From NCBI RefSeq assembly GCF_037023745.1, contig NZ_CP146101.1, forward strand, positions 4,394,001-4,458,000: a stretch of DNA of 64,000 bases, given 5' to 3'. Both the position numbers and the translations under genes were made by a program. This document shows positions 33,459 through 42,696 of the stretch, in pieces; the stretch's first letter is position 1; each line of letters begins with the position of its first letter. The notes beneath the pieces were generated by a model. That model was not told the origin of the DNA and did not search any database. It saw only the letters and a program-made list of their open reading frames with translations. The stretch is from Streptomyces sp. SCSIO 30461. GTDB lineage: Bacteria; Actinomycetota; Actinomycetes; Streptomycetales; Streptomycetaceae.

Positions 33459-33923
33459 ATGAGCACAGACGAGATCAGCGCACCCGGGGCGGGTACGGCC
33501 GACTGGTCCCGCCCCGAGAGCGCGGCCGAGGCGCGGGACACGGTACGCCGACTGCTGTCCGAAGGACTGTCCGGCGAAGCTTCCGGCACGGGCCGGGCCA
33601 CCGGGACCACTGGGCCGGCCGGCCCCATCGAGGAGACCCGGCTCGCCGACGCACTCCTGGTGACCTCCGAGCTGGTGACCAACGCGATCCGGCACGGTGG
33701 TGGTGTGACCTGGTTCGCCGCACGTGTCACCCGGGAGGGGCTGCGCCTCCAGGTGACCGACCGCAGCCGGGTCCGGCCGGTGGCCGCTGCGCGCACGGAC
33801 GACGCCTTCGGCGCGCAGCCCGGTGGCCACGGCTGGCGCCTGATCCAGCGGCTGTGCCGGGACATCACCGTCACACCGCTGGCGGGCGGCAAGACCATCC
33901 AGGTCCTGGTGGGCCTCATATGA
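33459..33923 (+). CDS. ATP-binding anti-sigma factor-type protein (HATPase)
   Basis: This 154-residue GHKL ATPase starts at ATG 33459 (preceded by GGGGAG); the frame is open for 190 codons upstream in poor coding sequence. The N-box reads LVTSELVTNAIRHGG and the G2-like segment reads GGHGWRLIQRLCRD. The N-terminal 60 residues are a Gly/Thr-rich linker. The STAS antagonist gene begins about 120 bp downstream on the same strand, so the two probably make an anti-sigma/antagonist pair in partner switching, possibly acting on the SigB-type factor encoded nearby. Confidence 0.85.
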   Translation: MSTDEISAPGAGTADWSRPESAAEARDTVRRLLSEGLSGEASGTGRATGTTGPAGPIEETRLADALLVTSELVTNAIRHGGGVTWFAARVTREGLRLQVTDRSRVRPVAAARTDDAFGAQPGGHGWRLIQRLCRDITVTPLAGGKTIQVLVGLI

Positions 33924-34041
33924 CCGCGGACGCGCACTCCGGGCAGGTGTAGGGGAGCCGATCCCGGGCAGGCGTCGACCAGCGGCCGCCCCGTTGAACG
34001 GCGCGCGGGACCCGGAAACGAACGATGTGAAAGCGGAGACC

Positions 34042-34506
34042 ATGTCCCAGCGAGAACAGAACCTGGACGTCGAAGTCGATGTCCACGACGCCGTCACAGC
34101 GATCGTCCGGATCCGCGGTGAGCTGGACGTCGACACGGCAACCCTGCTCCACCACCACCTCGCCAATCAGTTCCTGCACGGCCGCCGGCATCTCGTGCTG
34201 GAGCTTTCCACGCTGGACTTCATGGACTCCTCAGGGCTGAACGTCCTGATCAGGACCACCCGGGAGGCCCGGGCCGCGGGCGGTGACATGCATCTCGCGG
34301 CGCCGACACCACTGGTGCGCAAGCTCCTCGACATCACGGGTCTCAGCCTGACCACGTCCGTGCACGCCGACACGGATGCCGCCTTGGGCGCGGTCCGTGC
34401 CTACGAGTCCGGACAACCGGTTCGGGCCGCGAAGCCGGGGCTGGAGGCTCCCGGAAAGCTCTCCTGGCAGCGTTCGGGGCCCGCGTCGGCAGACGTTCGG
34501 GCATGA
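34042..34506 (+). CDS. STAS-domain anti-sigma factor antagonist
   Basis: This 154-residue protein has an RsbV/SpoIIAA-like STAS domain (about 8-115). The phosphorylatable serine pair is Ser63/Ser64 in LDFMDSSGLNVL, next to LVLELSTLDF. The C-terminal 35 residues are an unrelated disordered tail. Unphosphorylated antagonist binds the anti-sigma ATPase and frees the sigma factor; SpoIIE-type phosphatases reactivate it. The preferred start is ATG 34042, with GGAG at 34034-34037. Upstream neighbour is an anti-sigma-type ATPase and the convergent neighbour is a SpoIIE phosphatase. Confidence 0.87.
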   Translation: MSQREQNLDVEVDVHDAVTAIVRIRGELDVDTATLLHHHLANQFLHGRRHLVLELSTLDFMDSSGLNVLIRTTREARAAGGDMHLAAPTPLVRKLLDITGLSLTTSVHADTDAALGAVRAYESGQPVRAAKPGLEAPGKLSWQRSGPASADVRA

Positions 34507-34667
34507 TCACGCATCCGGGTCCGGCCGGAGCGCGAGCGCCCCGGGCGGCGCCGCTACCCGACCTTGCCGTATACCGCCTGAACTGGGCTTTCACCTTTCC
34601 CCTGGAGGGATTCACCTACCGGTGAAGGGGTGCGCTCGGACCGGAGACAGCCCGGTCGACGGTCAGG

Positions 34668-35864
34668 TCACGGCGGCGCGGCAGGCGAAGCGGGGGCGTG
34701 CCCGTTCCGGCCGGACTCGGCCTCCTCGTCCGCCTCGGTCCGTTCGCCCCTCTCGATGATCACCATCGCGACATCGTCGGCGAGACAGCCCGAGGTGTGC
34801 CACACCAGCGCCTGGTGGAGCTCGTCAAGGACCTCGACAGGGCTGCCGCCCCGCACCGCCTCCAGGGCATCGGGCAGCACGAAGAAGTCGCCGTCGCTGT
34901 TGCGGGCCTCGATCACGCCGTCGGTGTGCAGCAGCAGACGGTCGCCGGGGACGAATGCGTAGGAGTCCACCCTGCCTTCCCATGGCTCGGTCATGAGCTC
35001 CTCAAGGCCGAGTGGCGGCAGCGGGCATGTCGGCATCAGCGCCTCCGCCCTGCCCTGGTGCAGCATCAGCGGAGGCGGATGGCCGCGGTTGACGACCTCG
35101 ACGACCGCTTCCTCCGGGACCTGGACCACAAGCGCCGTGACGAACCCCTCCACCCGGGCTTCCGGATCCACACCGGGCGAGTGGCGCTCCCGCTCCAGGG
35201 CCGCCGCGCAGTGGCCCATGACGTCCACCAGGTCCTCCTGGTAGTGCACGGCCTCCCTGAACGCGCCCAGCACGGCCGCGGCGGCACGTACCGCGGGAAG
35301 GCCCTTGCCCCGGACATCGCCGACGATGAGCCGCACCCCGTAGCGGGTCTGCACGGCTTCGTAGAGATCGCCGCCGATCTGGGCACCCATCTCGGCAGCC
35401 AGGTACATGCTGCCCACGCGCAGCGGACCGATCATCGCCGGCACCGGCCGCACCAGCACCTCCTGCGCGGCGGTGGCGATCCGGCGGATCTGGTTGAGCT
35501 CGCTCTTCCTGCGCGTACGCGCGGCCCTGCTGGTGATGACGCTCGCGGCGGACACCATCAGCAGAGCGAGAAGGTTGGTATAGACCTGCTGGGTGCCCCA
35601 GGCCTGGTTGTAGGTGGCGGTGATCACGCTGATGACCAGGGCGAAACCCGCTGCCGCGATGGTCCCCTTGGGACCCATCGTCACCGCCGCCAGAGCCGGT
35701 GTCGCCGTCAGCAGCGGTCCCGTGTACATGACGTGCAGGGGGGTGACCTCGATGACCACCACCAGGACCGCGATGGCGAAGGGCAGACACTGCGCGAGCG
35801 CCCAGAAGACCCGGTGGCGACCACCCGCCTCTGGTCGCACGTATGAGCGGAAGACCGACCGCAT
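34668..35864 (-). CDS. Membrane-bound SpoIIE-family (PP2C) phosphatase
   Basis: This 398-residue protein has four or five N-terminal hydrophobic segments (LPFAIAVLVVVIEVTPLH, LLTATPALAAVTMG, GTIAAAGFALVISVITA, LLALLMVSAASVI), then a SpoIIE-type PP2C domain (about 175-385). The metal motifs are GGDLYEAVQT, GDVRGKGLPA and HTDGVIEARN. Membrane phosphatases of this type dephosphorylate STAS antagonists in response to signals at the membrane. It converges with the STAS gene at 34042, which is the obvious candidate substrate. The C-terminal tail is disordered. Confidence 0.87.
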   Translation of the reverse strand: MRSVFRSYVRPEAGGRHRVFWALAQCLPFAIAVLVVVIEVTPLHVMYTGPLLTATPALAAVTMGPKGTIAAAGFALVISVITATYNQAWGTQQVYTNLLALLMVSAASVITSRAARTRRKSELNQIRRIATAAQEVLVRPVPAMIGPLRVGSMYLAAEMGAQIGGDLYEAVQTRYGVRLIVGDVRGKGLPAVRAAAAVLGAFREAVHYQEDLVDVMGHCAAALERERHSPGVDPEARVEGFVTALVVQVPEEAVVEVVNRGHPPPLMLHQGRAEALMPTCPLPPLGLEELMTEPWEGRVDSYAFVPGDRLLLHTDGVIEARNSDGDFFVLPDALEAVRGGSPVEVLDELHQALVWHTSGCLADDVAMVIIERGERTEADEEAESGRNGHAPASPAAPP

Positions 35865-35924
35865 GCCACTCAGCCTGCCCCCTCCGCACGCACTCTTCCA
35901 CTCATCCCGGGTTCATCCCGGCTC

Positions 35925-37130
35925 ATCCGGGTCGGCACAGAGGATGCCTTCACCATCTGCGACGCCTACCACTGCTCCGTCATCGGCTCCACGGACCCCA
36001 GCCGCTACTACCTGTGGACCGGGCACACCGGCAACGACGGCACCGGCGGCGGTCCGGTGCTCAACAACGCGGAGGCCGGCTACGGCTGGAAGACGTATCC
36101 GGAGCGCCTCGAAGCGGCCGGGATCTCCTGGAAGGTCTACCAGGACATCGGCGACGGCCTCGACGCCGCGGGATCCTGGGGCTGGATCGAGGACGCCTAC
36201 CGCGGCAACTACGGCGACAACTCCCTGCTGTACTTCAACGCGTACCGCAACGCCCGTCCCGGCGAGCCGCTGTTCGACAAGGCACGCACCGGCACCGACG
36301 CCAGGAGCGGCGACGGGTACTTCGACCTCCTGCGCGCCGACGTCCAGGCGGGCCGCCTGCCCCAGGTCTCCTGGATCACCGCCCCAGAGGCCTTCTCCGA
36401 GCACTCCAACTGGCCGTCCAACTACGGCGCCTGGTACATCACCCAAGTGCTCGACGCACTGACGTCGAACCCGGATGTGTGGGCGCGTACCGCCCTGTTC
36501 ATCACCTACGACGAGAACGACGGCTTCTTCGACCACGTCGTGCCGCCGTACGCTCCGTCAGGCCCGGCCCAAGGCCTTTCGACCGCTCCGACGGCACTCG
36601 ACCACTTCCCCGGGGGCTCCGGCTTCTCGGCAGGGCCCTACGGGCTCGGCCCCCGCGTTCCGATGCTTGTCGTCTCGCCCTGGAGCACTGGCGGGTTCAC
36701 CTGATCCGAGACCTTCGACCACACCTCCGTCATCCGGTTCATGGAGCGCCGCTTCGGGGTGCACGAGCCGCAGATCTCTCCCTGGCGGCGGGCGGTCTGC
36801 GGCGACTTGACGTCCGCCTTCGACTTCGCGCGCACGGAGACCCGGACGACAGGGCTTCCGCCGACCGACGCGTACTTCCCGCCGGACCGCGAACGCCACG
36901 CCGACTACCGCCCCACCGCTCCGGCCGTCGGCACCATGCCCCGCCAGGAGCGGGGCAGCAAGCCGACCCGTCCACTGAAGTACGCGCCCTACGTGGACGG
37001 TGCCGCGGACACGGCCGCGGGCACGTACCGGCTCACCTTCAGCGGCGGCCCGGCCGCGGGCGCGCTGGTCGCGGACACACCGGTACACGCCGCGGACGGG
37101 CCGCTGGATACGGATCGTGACCGTGCATAA
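35925..37130 (+). pseudogene. Phospholipase C-type phosphoesterase relic
   Basis: One reading frame from about 35925 to 37130 encodes a bacterial phospholipase C (acid phosphatase superfamily): DAFTICDAYHCSVIGSTDPS, RYYLWTGHTGN, AGISWKVYQD, FFDHVVPPYA, then the C-terminal domain (TYRLTFSGGPAAGA). It is broken in three ways: the N-terminal third including the start is missing; a TGA at 36702-36704 interrupts FT-stop-SETFDHTSVIRFMERR at a position where homologues I recall have Cys; and the C-terminal domain ends early after about 30 residues. The downstream part continues in the same frame after the TGA. Confidence 0.75.
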
Positions 37131-37313
37131 TCAAAGAGGGACGGCCGCTGATTCACCGCCCGCCATCCGGTGCCGCACGAACGAACCACTACGGGCGTTT
37201 CATGCACTTATCACCCGTTTGGGTGGTGCATCCCGGAGTGCGGTCGTACCGTCGAGTCAGGAGCAACCGCGACTCGGGAACAACCGCTGGAGTCCGCCGC
37301 CCAGGGAGCCGCA

Positions 37314-37751
37314 ATGGTGAATCACAAGCTCGCGACATCACTCATGCTGTGTGCTGCCGCGACACTCACAGCAGTGGTACCGGCAACGGCTTCCACGGCT
37401 GCTCCCACGACCTCACGCCTGGTGGCCGTCGACTGCTTCTCCAACCCGCAGACCCGCCCCGGCGACTTCCTGCTGGCCTGCGGGGACGGCAACAACCGGC
37501 TCGTCGACCTGAAGTGGGCCACCTGGGGACCGGACTCCGCCGTCGGCAGCGGGATCGACATGGTGAACGACTGTCAGCCCTACTGCGCGGCAGGCAGGTT
37601 CCACTCCTATCCGGTGACCGTGAGACTCGACAGGCCCGAGACCTGGGAGAAGCACCCCGAATTGAAGCACTTCACCCGGATGCAGCTCACCTACACCGGC
37701 GACCGCCCGGCACACACGCAGCAGGAGATGGCCTACGCCCTCTGGGGCTGA
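37314..37751 (+). CDS. Secreted protein of unknown function
   Basis: This 145-residue protein has a signal peptide (MVNHKLATSLMLCAAATLTA, cleavage near ATA-STAAP). The mature domain is widespread in Streptomyces and mycobacteria: DCFSNPQTRPGDFLLACGDG, LKWATWG, NDCQPYCAAGRFHSYPVTV and HFTRMQLTYTG. Four cysteines could form two disulfides. No enzymatic motif is seen. The start at 37314 has an AGGGAG site 8 bp upstream; the reading frame extends 48 residues upstream without signal-peptide logic. A terminator hairpin follows 16 bp downstream. Confidence 0.78.
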   Translation: MVNHKLATSLMLCAAATLTAVVPATASTAAPTTSRLVAVDCFSNPQTRPGDFLLACGDGNNRLVDLKWATWGPDSAVGSGIDMVNDCQPYCAAGRFHSYPVTVRLDRPETWEKHPELKHFTRMQLTYTGDRPAHTQQEMAYALWG

Positions 37752-37766
37752 GGCAGCCCCGCACTC

Positions 37767-37803
37767 CACGGCCCGTCACTCACCGACGAAGTGACGGGCC
37801 GTG
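37767..37803. terminator. Hairpin terminator after secreted-protein gene
   Basis: CACGGCCCGTCACT and AGTGACGGGCCGTG form a perfect 14-bp stem with a 9-nt loop, beginning 16 bp after the stop codon. Confidence 0.82.
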
Positions 37804-38025
37804 ACCTGTCCACGGAGCGCCGGGACGCCACGGCCCCGCCACCGACCGTCGAAACCAGCACTCCGTCAGCCGGAGGCTCCACCCCGCCGCCCACCGAGGT
37901 CGGCCGTCGCACAAGGCTCCATCCACCTGTGGGGGCATTAGGAACACCGGGAATATACTGAAGGAAGTTCGTATTTCATTCCAAATCGTGCATCACTATT
38001 CCACATGCGGCAGGAGACTCCTCGG

Positions 38026-39141
38026 ATGAAGATCCATCCGGGTCGCGCCGTCACCGCGGCGGTGGCCGTGTCCGTACTCTCCGTAATACCCGTGCTCTCC
38101 GCCTGCGGGTCTGACGGCGGGGCACAGGACGACCCGGGCACGCCGACCACCGAGGGCGGCTTCACCGTCGGGGCGCTCTTCCCCGACACCCACACCGCCC
38201 GCTGGGCGACCAAGGACAAGCCCTTGATCGAGCAGAGGGTCAAGGAGTTCTGCCCGGACTGCCGGGTGATCAGCGCCCAAGCATCGGCGGATGTGGCCAC
38301 CCAGCAGCAGCAGATGGAATCGATGATCGCGAACGGGGCCAAGGTCCTGATCCTGGACCCGGTGGACGACAAGGCTCTGAGCTCCTCGATCTCCAGGGCC
38401 CGCGACGCGGGTGTGCCCGTGGTCTCCTACGACCGCCTCGCCGAAGGCCCCGTCACCGCCTACTCCAGCTACGACTCCAAGGAGATCGGGCGCATCCAGG
38501 CGGAGCAACTGCTGAAGGCGATGGGGCCGAAGGCGAACGGCGGACGGATCGTGATGATCAACGGCGACCCCACCGACCCCAACACCAGGGACCTGAGGGA
38601 CGGCGCACTCTCCGTCCTCAAGGGCAAGGTCGACATCGCCAAGTCCTACTACACCGCGGGCTGGATCCCGGAGAACGCGTACAGGAACATGTCGGCGGCG
38701 ATATCCGAGCTGGGGCCCGGGAAGATCGACGGGGTTCTGTCGGCCAACGACGGGCTCGCGGGAAGCAGCATCGCCGCGCTGAAGGCGGCCGGCGTCTCAC
38801 CGCTGCCACCGGTCACCGGTCAGGACGCCGATCTGGCGGCCGTCCGGCGGGTCGTCAGCGGCGAGCAGTACGTCACCGTGTACAAGTCCTTCGAGGCGGA
38901 GGCCGACGCCGCGGCCAGGATGGCCATCGCGCTCGGCCGTGGCGAAGCGCTCGACGGCATCGCCACCGACCACGTCAGCAACGACACCGACAAGGACATT
39001 CCCGCCGTGCTCGGTCCGCTCACCCCCGTAACCGCCGACACGGTCAAGGACTTGGTCGTCAAGCACGGTCTGTACACGGTCGACCAGATCTGCGTTCCCG
39101 CGGTCCGCGCCGCCTGCCGCGAGGCCGGGCTCATCGGATGA
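38026..39141 (+). CDS. Sugar ABC transporter substrate-binding lipoprotein (XylF-like)
   Basis: This 371-residue lipoprotein has a lipobox PVLSAC (Cys27) after a hydrophobic leader. The mature part is a periplasmic-binding-protein-like sugar receptor: TVGALFPDTHTARWATKDKP, IANGAKVLILDPVDDKALSS, GVPVVSYDRLAEG, YDSKEIGRIQAEQLLK and the hinge region IDGVLSANDGLAGS. It is closest in style to xylose/ribose-type XylF. The first of three genes for a sugar importer, it is followed by the ATPase gene 35 bp downstream. ATG 38026 is chosen because GGAG precedes it by 9 bp; ATG 38005 is an alternative. Confidence 0.87.
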   Translation: MKIHPGRAVTAAVAVSVLSVIPVLSACGSDGGAQDDPGTPTTEGGFTVGALFPDTHTARWATKDKPLIEQRVKEFCPDCRVISAQASADVATQQQQMESMIANGAKVLILDPVDDKALSSSISRARDAGVPVVSYDRLAEGPVTAYSSYDSKEIGRIQAEQLLKAMGPKANGGRIVMINGDPTDPNTRDLRDGALSVLKGKVDIAKSYYTAGWIPENAYRNMSAAISELGPGKIDGVLSANDGLAGSSIAALKAAGVSPLPPVTGQDADLAAVRRVVSGEQYVTVYKSFEAEADAAARMAIALGRGEALDGIATDHVSNDTDKDIPAVLGPLTPVTADTVKDLVVKHGLYTVDQICVPAVRAACREAGLIG

Positions 39142-39175
39142 CGGCACGCGCGGGCCGGGCGAAGGAGGTTCCGAC

Positions 39176-39961
39176 ATGCGGAGCGCACCGCTGCTGGCGC
39201 TGCGCGGGATCTACAAGCGGTTCGGCGCCGTCTGGGCACTCACGGACGTCGAGCTGGAGATCCACGCCGGCGAGGTCGTCGCGCTGGTCGGAGACAACGG
39301 CGCGGGCAAGTCCACACTGGTCAAGGTGATCACCGGCGCCGAACCGGCCGACGAGGGAGTCATCGAGTGGAACGGGCGCCCAGTGCGGATCGCCCGGCCC
39401 CGCGACGCCCAGAGCCTGGGTATCGCCAGCGTCTACCAGGACCTCGCTCTGTGCGAAACCCTCGATGTCGTCGGCAATCTCTTCCTCGGCCATGAGTTGG
39501 GCGGCACCGGCGTCCTGGACGAGGTGTCCATGGAGCGCCGGGCCCGCGAGCTGGAACTGCTGGACACCCTGTCCATCGGCATCCCCAGCGTGCGCGTGCC
39601 GGTCGCCTCCCTCTCCGCGGGCCAGCGCAAAACGGTCGCGATCGCTCGCGCCCTCATCAGCGAACCCCGGCTGCTGATCCTGGACGAGCCGACCGCCTCA
39701 CTGGGCGTCCAGCAGTCCGCGCACTTCCTCGACCTCATCGACCGGCTGCGGGAGCGCGGCATCGGCGTACTGCTGGTCAGCCACAACCTGGGGGATGTCA
39801 AGGCCGTCGCCGACCAGGTCGCGGTGCTCCACCTCGGTCGCAACAATGGATTTCTGAGCGTGCCGACCACATCCCAGGAACAGATCGTCTCCTGCATCAC
39901 CGGCGCAACCAACAACGCCGTCACCCACCGCGATGCCCGGGTGTGGGAAGGAGGCAGGTGA
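39176..39961 (+). CDS. Sugar ABC transporter ATP-binding protein (XylG-like, single domain)
   Basis: This 261-residue ATPase has Walker A GDNGAGKST (residues 39-47), signature LSAGQRK, Walker B LLILDEPTASLG and the switch His in LLVSHNLGD. Unlike E. coli XylG or RbsA it contains one ATPase domain rather than two, as is usual for many actinobacterial XylG proteins, so it would act as a homodimer. Its stop overlaps the permease start. A good AGGAGG-like site (GAAGGAGG) precedes the start. Confidence 0.9.
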   Translation: MRSAPLLALRGIYKRFGAVWALTDVELEIHAGEVVALVGDNGAGKSTLVKVITGAEPADEGVIEWNGRPVRIARPRDAQSLGIASVYQDLALCETLDVVGNLFLGHELGGTGVLDEVSMERRARELELLDTLSIGIPSVRVPVASLSAGQRKTVAIARALISEPRLLILDEPTASLGVQQSAHFLDLIDRLRERGIGVLLVSHNLGDVKAVADQVAVLHLGRNNGFLSVPTTSQEQIVSCITGATNNAVTHRDARVWEGGR

Positions 39962-41229
39962 AGAGGCCAGAACCCGCCCGGGGAATCGGTTCCGCCAAGC
40001 CCTCCCCCGCGCCCGCCGACGGGCGCCGAGCGGCCGATGACGAAGGGGGCTTCCGGAGCTACCTCGGCCACTTCGCCCGCAAGCTGCGCAGCGGGGAACT
40101 GGGAGCGATCCCCGGTATCGCCGCTGTGATCGTGCTCTGGATCATCTTCCAGAGCCTCCAGCCGCAGTTCCTCTCTCCCCGCAACCTCTCCAATCTGAGC
40201 GTCGACATCGTCGGCACCGGCATGATCGCGCTGGGCATCGTCTTCGTCCTGCTGCTCGGCGAGGTCGACCTGTCCGTGGGTTCGGTCAGCGGGCTCACCG
40301 CGGCCGTGTTCGCCGTGCTGAGCGTGCACCAGAGCCTGCCGGAATGGCTGGCGATCGTCGCGGCCCTGACCGTCGGGGCCGCGATCGGTGCCGTGCAGGG
40401 CTTCTTCGCGGCCCGGATCGGTGTGCCGGCGTTCGTCGTCACCCTGGCGGGGCTGCTGGCCTGGAACGGTCTGATGCTGTTCGCGCTCGGCGCGAGCGGC
40501 ACCATCAATCTCCCGGAGGAGGGCGTGGTCCGCGCGCTGACCACCTACTACTTCCACGATCCGGCCGTCGCCTACGGGCTCGCGGCGCTCGCCGTGGCGG
40601 GGTTCGCCTTCGCGTCGTACCAGGGAGCGCGTCGCCGCAGGGACGTGGGGGTGCTGTCCCGCCCGTTCGGTGTGATCGCCGCACGAACGGCTGCGGTCGC
40701 CCTGGTGGCGTTCGGTGCCGCCTATGTGCTGAACCGCTTCGAGGGTCTGCCGCTCGCCCTGCTGGTGTTCCTCGTCTTCGTCGTCGGCCTCGACTTCATA
40801 CTCCGTCGCACGTTCTACGGTCGGCGGATCGTCTCGATCGGCGGCGGAGCCGAGGCCGCGCGGCGTGCGGGGCTGAACGTGGTGTGGCTGCGGATCTCGG
40901 CGTTCATGGTCTCCGGCACGATGGCCGCGATCGGCGGGCTGTTCCTGGCCTCCAGGGTCGCCGCGGTGGGCCAGACCTCGGGCTCCAGCATCCTGCTGAT
41001 CAACGCCATCGCAGCGGCCGTGATCGGCGGCGTCAGCCTGTTCGGCGGCCGTGGCACCACCTGGTCTGTACTGCTGGGCATGCTGGTCATCCAGTCGATC
41101 GCGTCGGGCATGGTACTCGCCGGGATCCCGACACCGATGCAGTACGTGATCACAGGAGGGGTGCTGCTCGCCGCAGTGACCCTCGACTCGCTGTCGAGGC
41201 ATTCGCAGAAGGCCCACGGCCGGGCCTGA
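39958..41229 (+). CDS. Sugar ABC transporter permease (XylH-like)
   Basis: This 423-residue permease has about ten to twelve hydrophobic segments, with a hydrophilic N-terminus (about 45 residues). Typical elements include QFLSPRNLSNLSVDIVGTGM, GEVDLSVGSVSGLTAAVFAV, GVPAFVVTLAGLLAWNGLML and IGGVSLFGGRGTTWSVLLGM. XylH permeases form the channel for the XylFG system. The GTG at 39958 overlaps the upstream stop (GTGA) and follows GGAAGGAGG. The operon ends in a 17-bp hairpin whose stem begins before the stop codon. No regulatory gene (for example ROK) accompanies the operon in this window. Confidence 0.88.
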   Translation: MKRPEPARGIGSAKPSPAPADGRRAADDEGGFRSYLGHFARKLRSGELGAIPGIAAVIVLWIIFQSLQPQFLSPRNLSNLSVDIVGTGMIALGIVFVLLLGEVDLSVGSVSGLTAAVFAVLSVHQSLPEWLAIVAALTVGAAIGAVQGFFAARIGVPAFVVTLAGLLAWNGLMLFALGASGTINLPEEGVVRALTTYYFHDPAVAYGLAALAVAGFAFASYQGARRRRDVGVLSRPFGVIAARTAAVALVAFGAAYVLNRFEGLPLALLVFLVFVVGLDFILRRTFYGRRIVSIGGGAEAARRAGLNVVWLRISAFMVSGTMAAIGGLFLASRVAAVGQTSGSSILLINAIAAAVIGGVSLFGGRGTTWSVLLGMLVIQSIASGMVLAGIPTPMQYVITGGVLLAAVTLDSLSRHSQKAHGRA

Positions 41230-41266
41230 CCGCGCCCTGCGACCCCGCCGGGCGCGGTCAGGCCCG
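41221..41266. terminator. Hairpin terminator of the sugar ABC operon
   Basis: CGGGCCTGACCGCGCCC and GGGCGCGGTCAGGCCCG form a perfect 17-bp stem with a 12-nt loop. The stem overlaps the stop codon of the permease gene. Confidence 0.85.
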
Positions 41267-41501
41267 AGCTGCGGACTCAACTACCGCGCGCATACGATCG
41301 CTACTCCGGCGCCCGAACAAGGCGTTCAGGCGGGGGTTGGGCACATTGGGCGTCCGTGTCGACGAAGTGCTCGTGACCACGTCCGCGCTGGGTGCGTCGC
41401 TCCCTGGCGTGGATGGTCGTTCCCTCTGCCGCGACAGGTGAGGCCGGGAAGACGGGCACCGTTGCGCACTCCGACAAGACGGCTCTGCCGTACTGACGCT
41501 G

Positions 41502-41540
41502 GCCGTCGGCCGGCCCACGACTTCCGGGACGGCCGACGGC
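41502..41540. terminator. Hairpin terminator downstream of the NlpC/P60 gene
   Basis: GCCGTCGGCCG pairs with CGGCCGACGGC across a 17-nt loop, lying 16 bp downstream of the minus-strand hydrolase gene. Confidence 0.6.
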
Positions 41541-41555
41541 GTGTGAACCACCGTG

Positions 41556-42431
41556 TCAGAAGGTGCAGGTCGGCACCCCCGGGAGCCATGCGGGACCCTG
41601 GATGTAGATGTTGGTGACCCAGGCCCTGTAATCGGGGAGGTAGGACCAGGCGTCATTGGTGTAGCCGTCGGAGGTGACGCGCTCCGCGTGCTTCTGGCAC
41701 TCGACACGGATCGTGGTCGGTCCGGGGAATGCGTAGACGCGCGCCGCCCTGACCGACGGGGCGGCCTTGGTCCACACGCCGGTGCCCCAGGTACGGAAGA
41801 CATGGCCGGTCACCGGGCCGGGGTCGACACGGACCGCCCCGTAGTAGGCGCCGGTGAGCCGGACATCGCTGACCATCAGCTTGGTGCCGGACTGCCTGGC
41901 CTCCACCATCTTGCCCGCACCCAGATAGATGGCGATGTGGTGCAGATCCTGGGATGTCCCCCAGACCAACAGATCACCGGGGAGCAGCGGGGCGAGCCCG
42001 TCGGCGGCGGTGAAGCGCCCGGTCGCCCGGTGTGTGTAGAACTGGGCGCTGGCCACTCCGTTGAGCAGGTCATCGCCGGTGGCTTCGGCGTAGGCGTAGC
42101 GGACCAGCCCCGAGCAGTCGAACCCGAGCCGTTCGGGGTCGTGTTCACTGGCCGGGTCGGTGGGGTCCACCTGCCCATAGGTGGGGCCGGGACGTGCGCC
42201 GTGGCCGCCGCCCCAGGTGTACCAGACGCCTGCGGCGACCTGTCGGCAGGCGGCTGCGATCGCCCGCTCGGCTGCGTCGGATGCGCCAGGTGCCAGGGAG
42301 CGGCAGTCGCCGTCCGCAGGTGAGGAGTGGACGGCCTTCGGCGGTTGGGCGGTTGCGGGCGGTGCCAGCCAGCAGAGGCAGGCGGCCAGTAATCCGATGT
42401 ATGCGCTGATGAGACCGGTGCGACGATGCAT
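41556..42431 (-). CDS. Secreted NlpC/P60 family peptidoglycan endopeptidase
   Basis: This 291-residue protein begins with a signal peptide (MHRRTGLISAYIGLLAACLC, cleavage near ATA). The NlpC/P60 papain-like domain (about 60-190) has the catalytic Cys106 in RLGFDCSGLVRYAY, the GDLLVWG turn and the catalytic His (HHIAIYLG, about His165). The region VWYTWGGGHG is the usual YxWGG entry motif. The C-terminal 95 residues (AARVYAFPGPTTIRVECQKH and onward) form a separate module resembling secreted SH3-like or cell-wall-binding tails but not clearly assignable. It cleaves stem peptides of peptidoglycan outside the cell. Confidence 0.86.
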   Translation of the reverse strand: MHRRTGLISAYIGLLAACLCWLAPPATAQPPKAVHSSPADGDCRSLAPGASDAAERAIAAACRQVAAGVWYTWGGGHGARPGPTYGQVDPTDPASEHDPERLGFDCSGLVRYAYAEATGDDLLNGVASAQFYTHRATGRFTAADGLAPLLPGDLLVWGTSQDLHHIAIYLGAGKMVEARQSGTKLMVSDVRLTGAYYGAVRVDPGPVTGHVFRTWGTGVWTKAAPSVRAARVYAFPGPTTIRVECQKHAERVTSDGYTNDAWSYLPDYRAWVTNIYIQGPAWLPGVPTCTF

Positions 42432-42696
42432 GGAGCATCCCCCGTTCTGACGATCCGACTTTCTGACGGACCGACGCCTGTCGACCGACGGCCGTTCGGA
42501 GCCGACGGCAGGACGACAAGTGCGCCGTGAACGCGCAGAGACCGGCCCGGACCGGTTCGGTGAGCCCGGACCGGTGCCCTGCGCAGCCAACAGCCTTGCG
42601 GTGCGAGGGCAACAGGTCGATACCGCCGCGCCGCCCCATGCGAACGGGCAACGGGAAACCCTGTGGGAAACCCCGTCGAGCACGGCACTTCGCCGG

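Noticed and set aside
39433..41280. Long minus-strand open frame opposite the ABC transporter genes
   Set aside because: Antisense shadow; repetitive basic and acidic composition with no domain.
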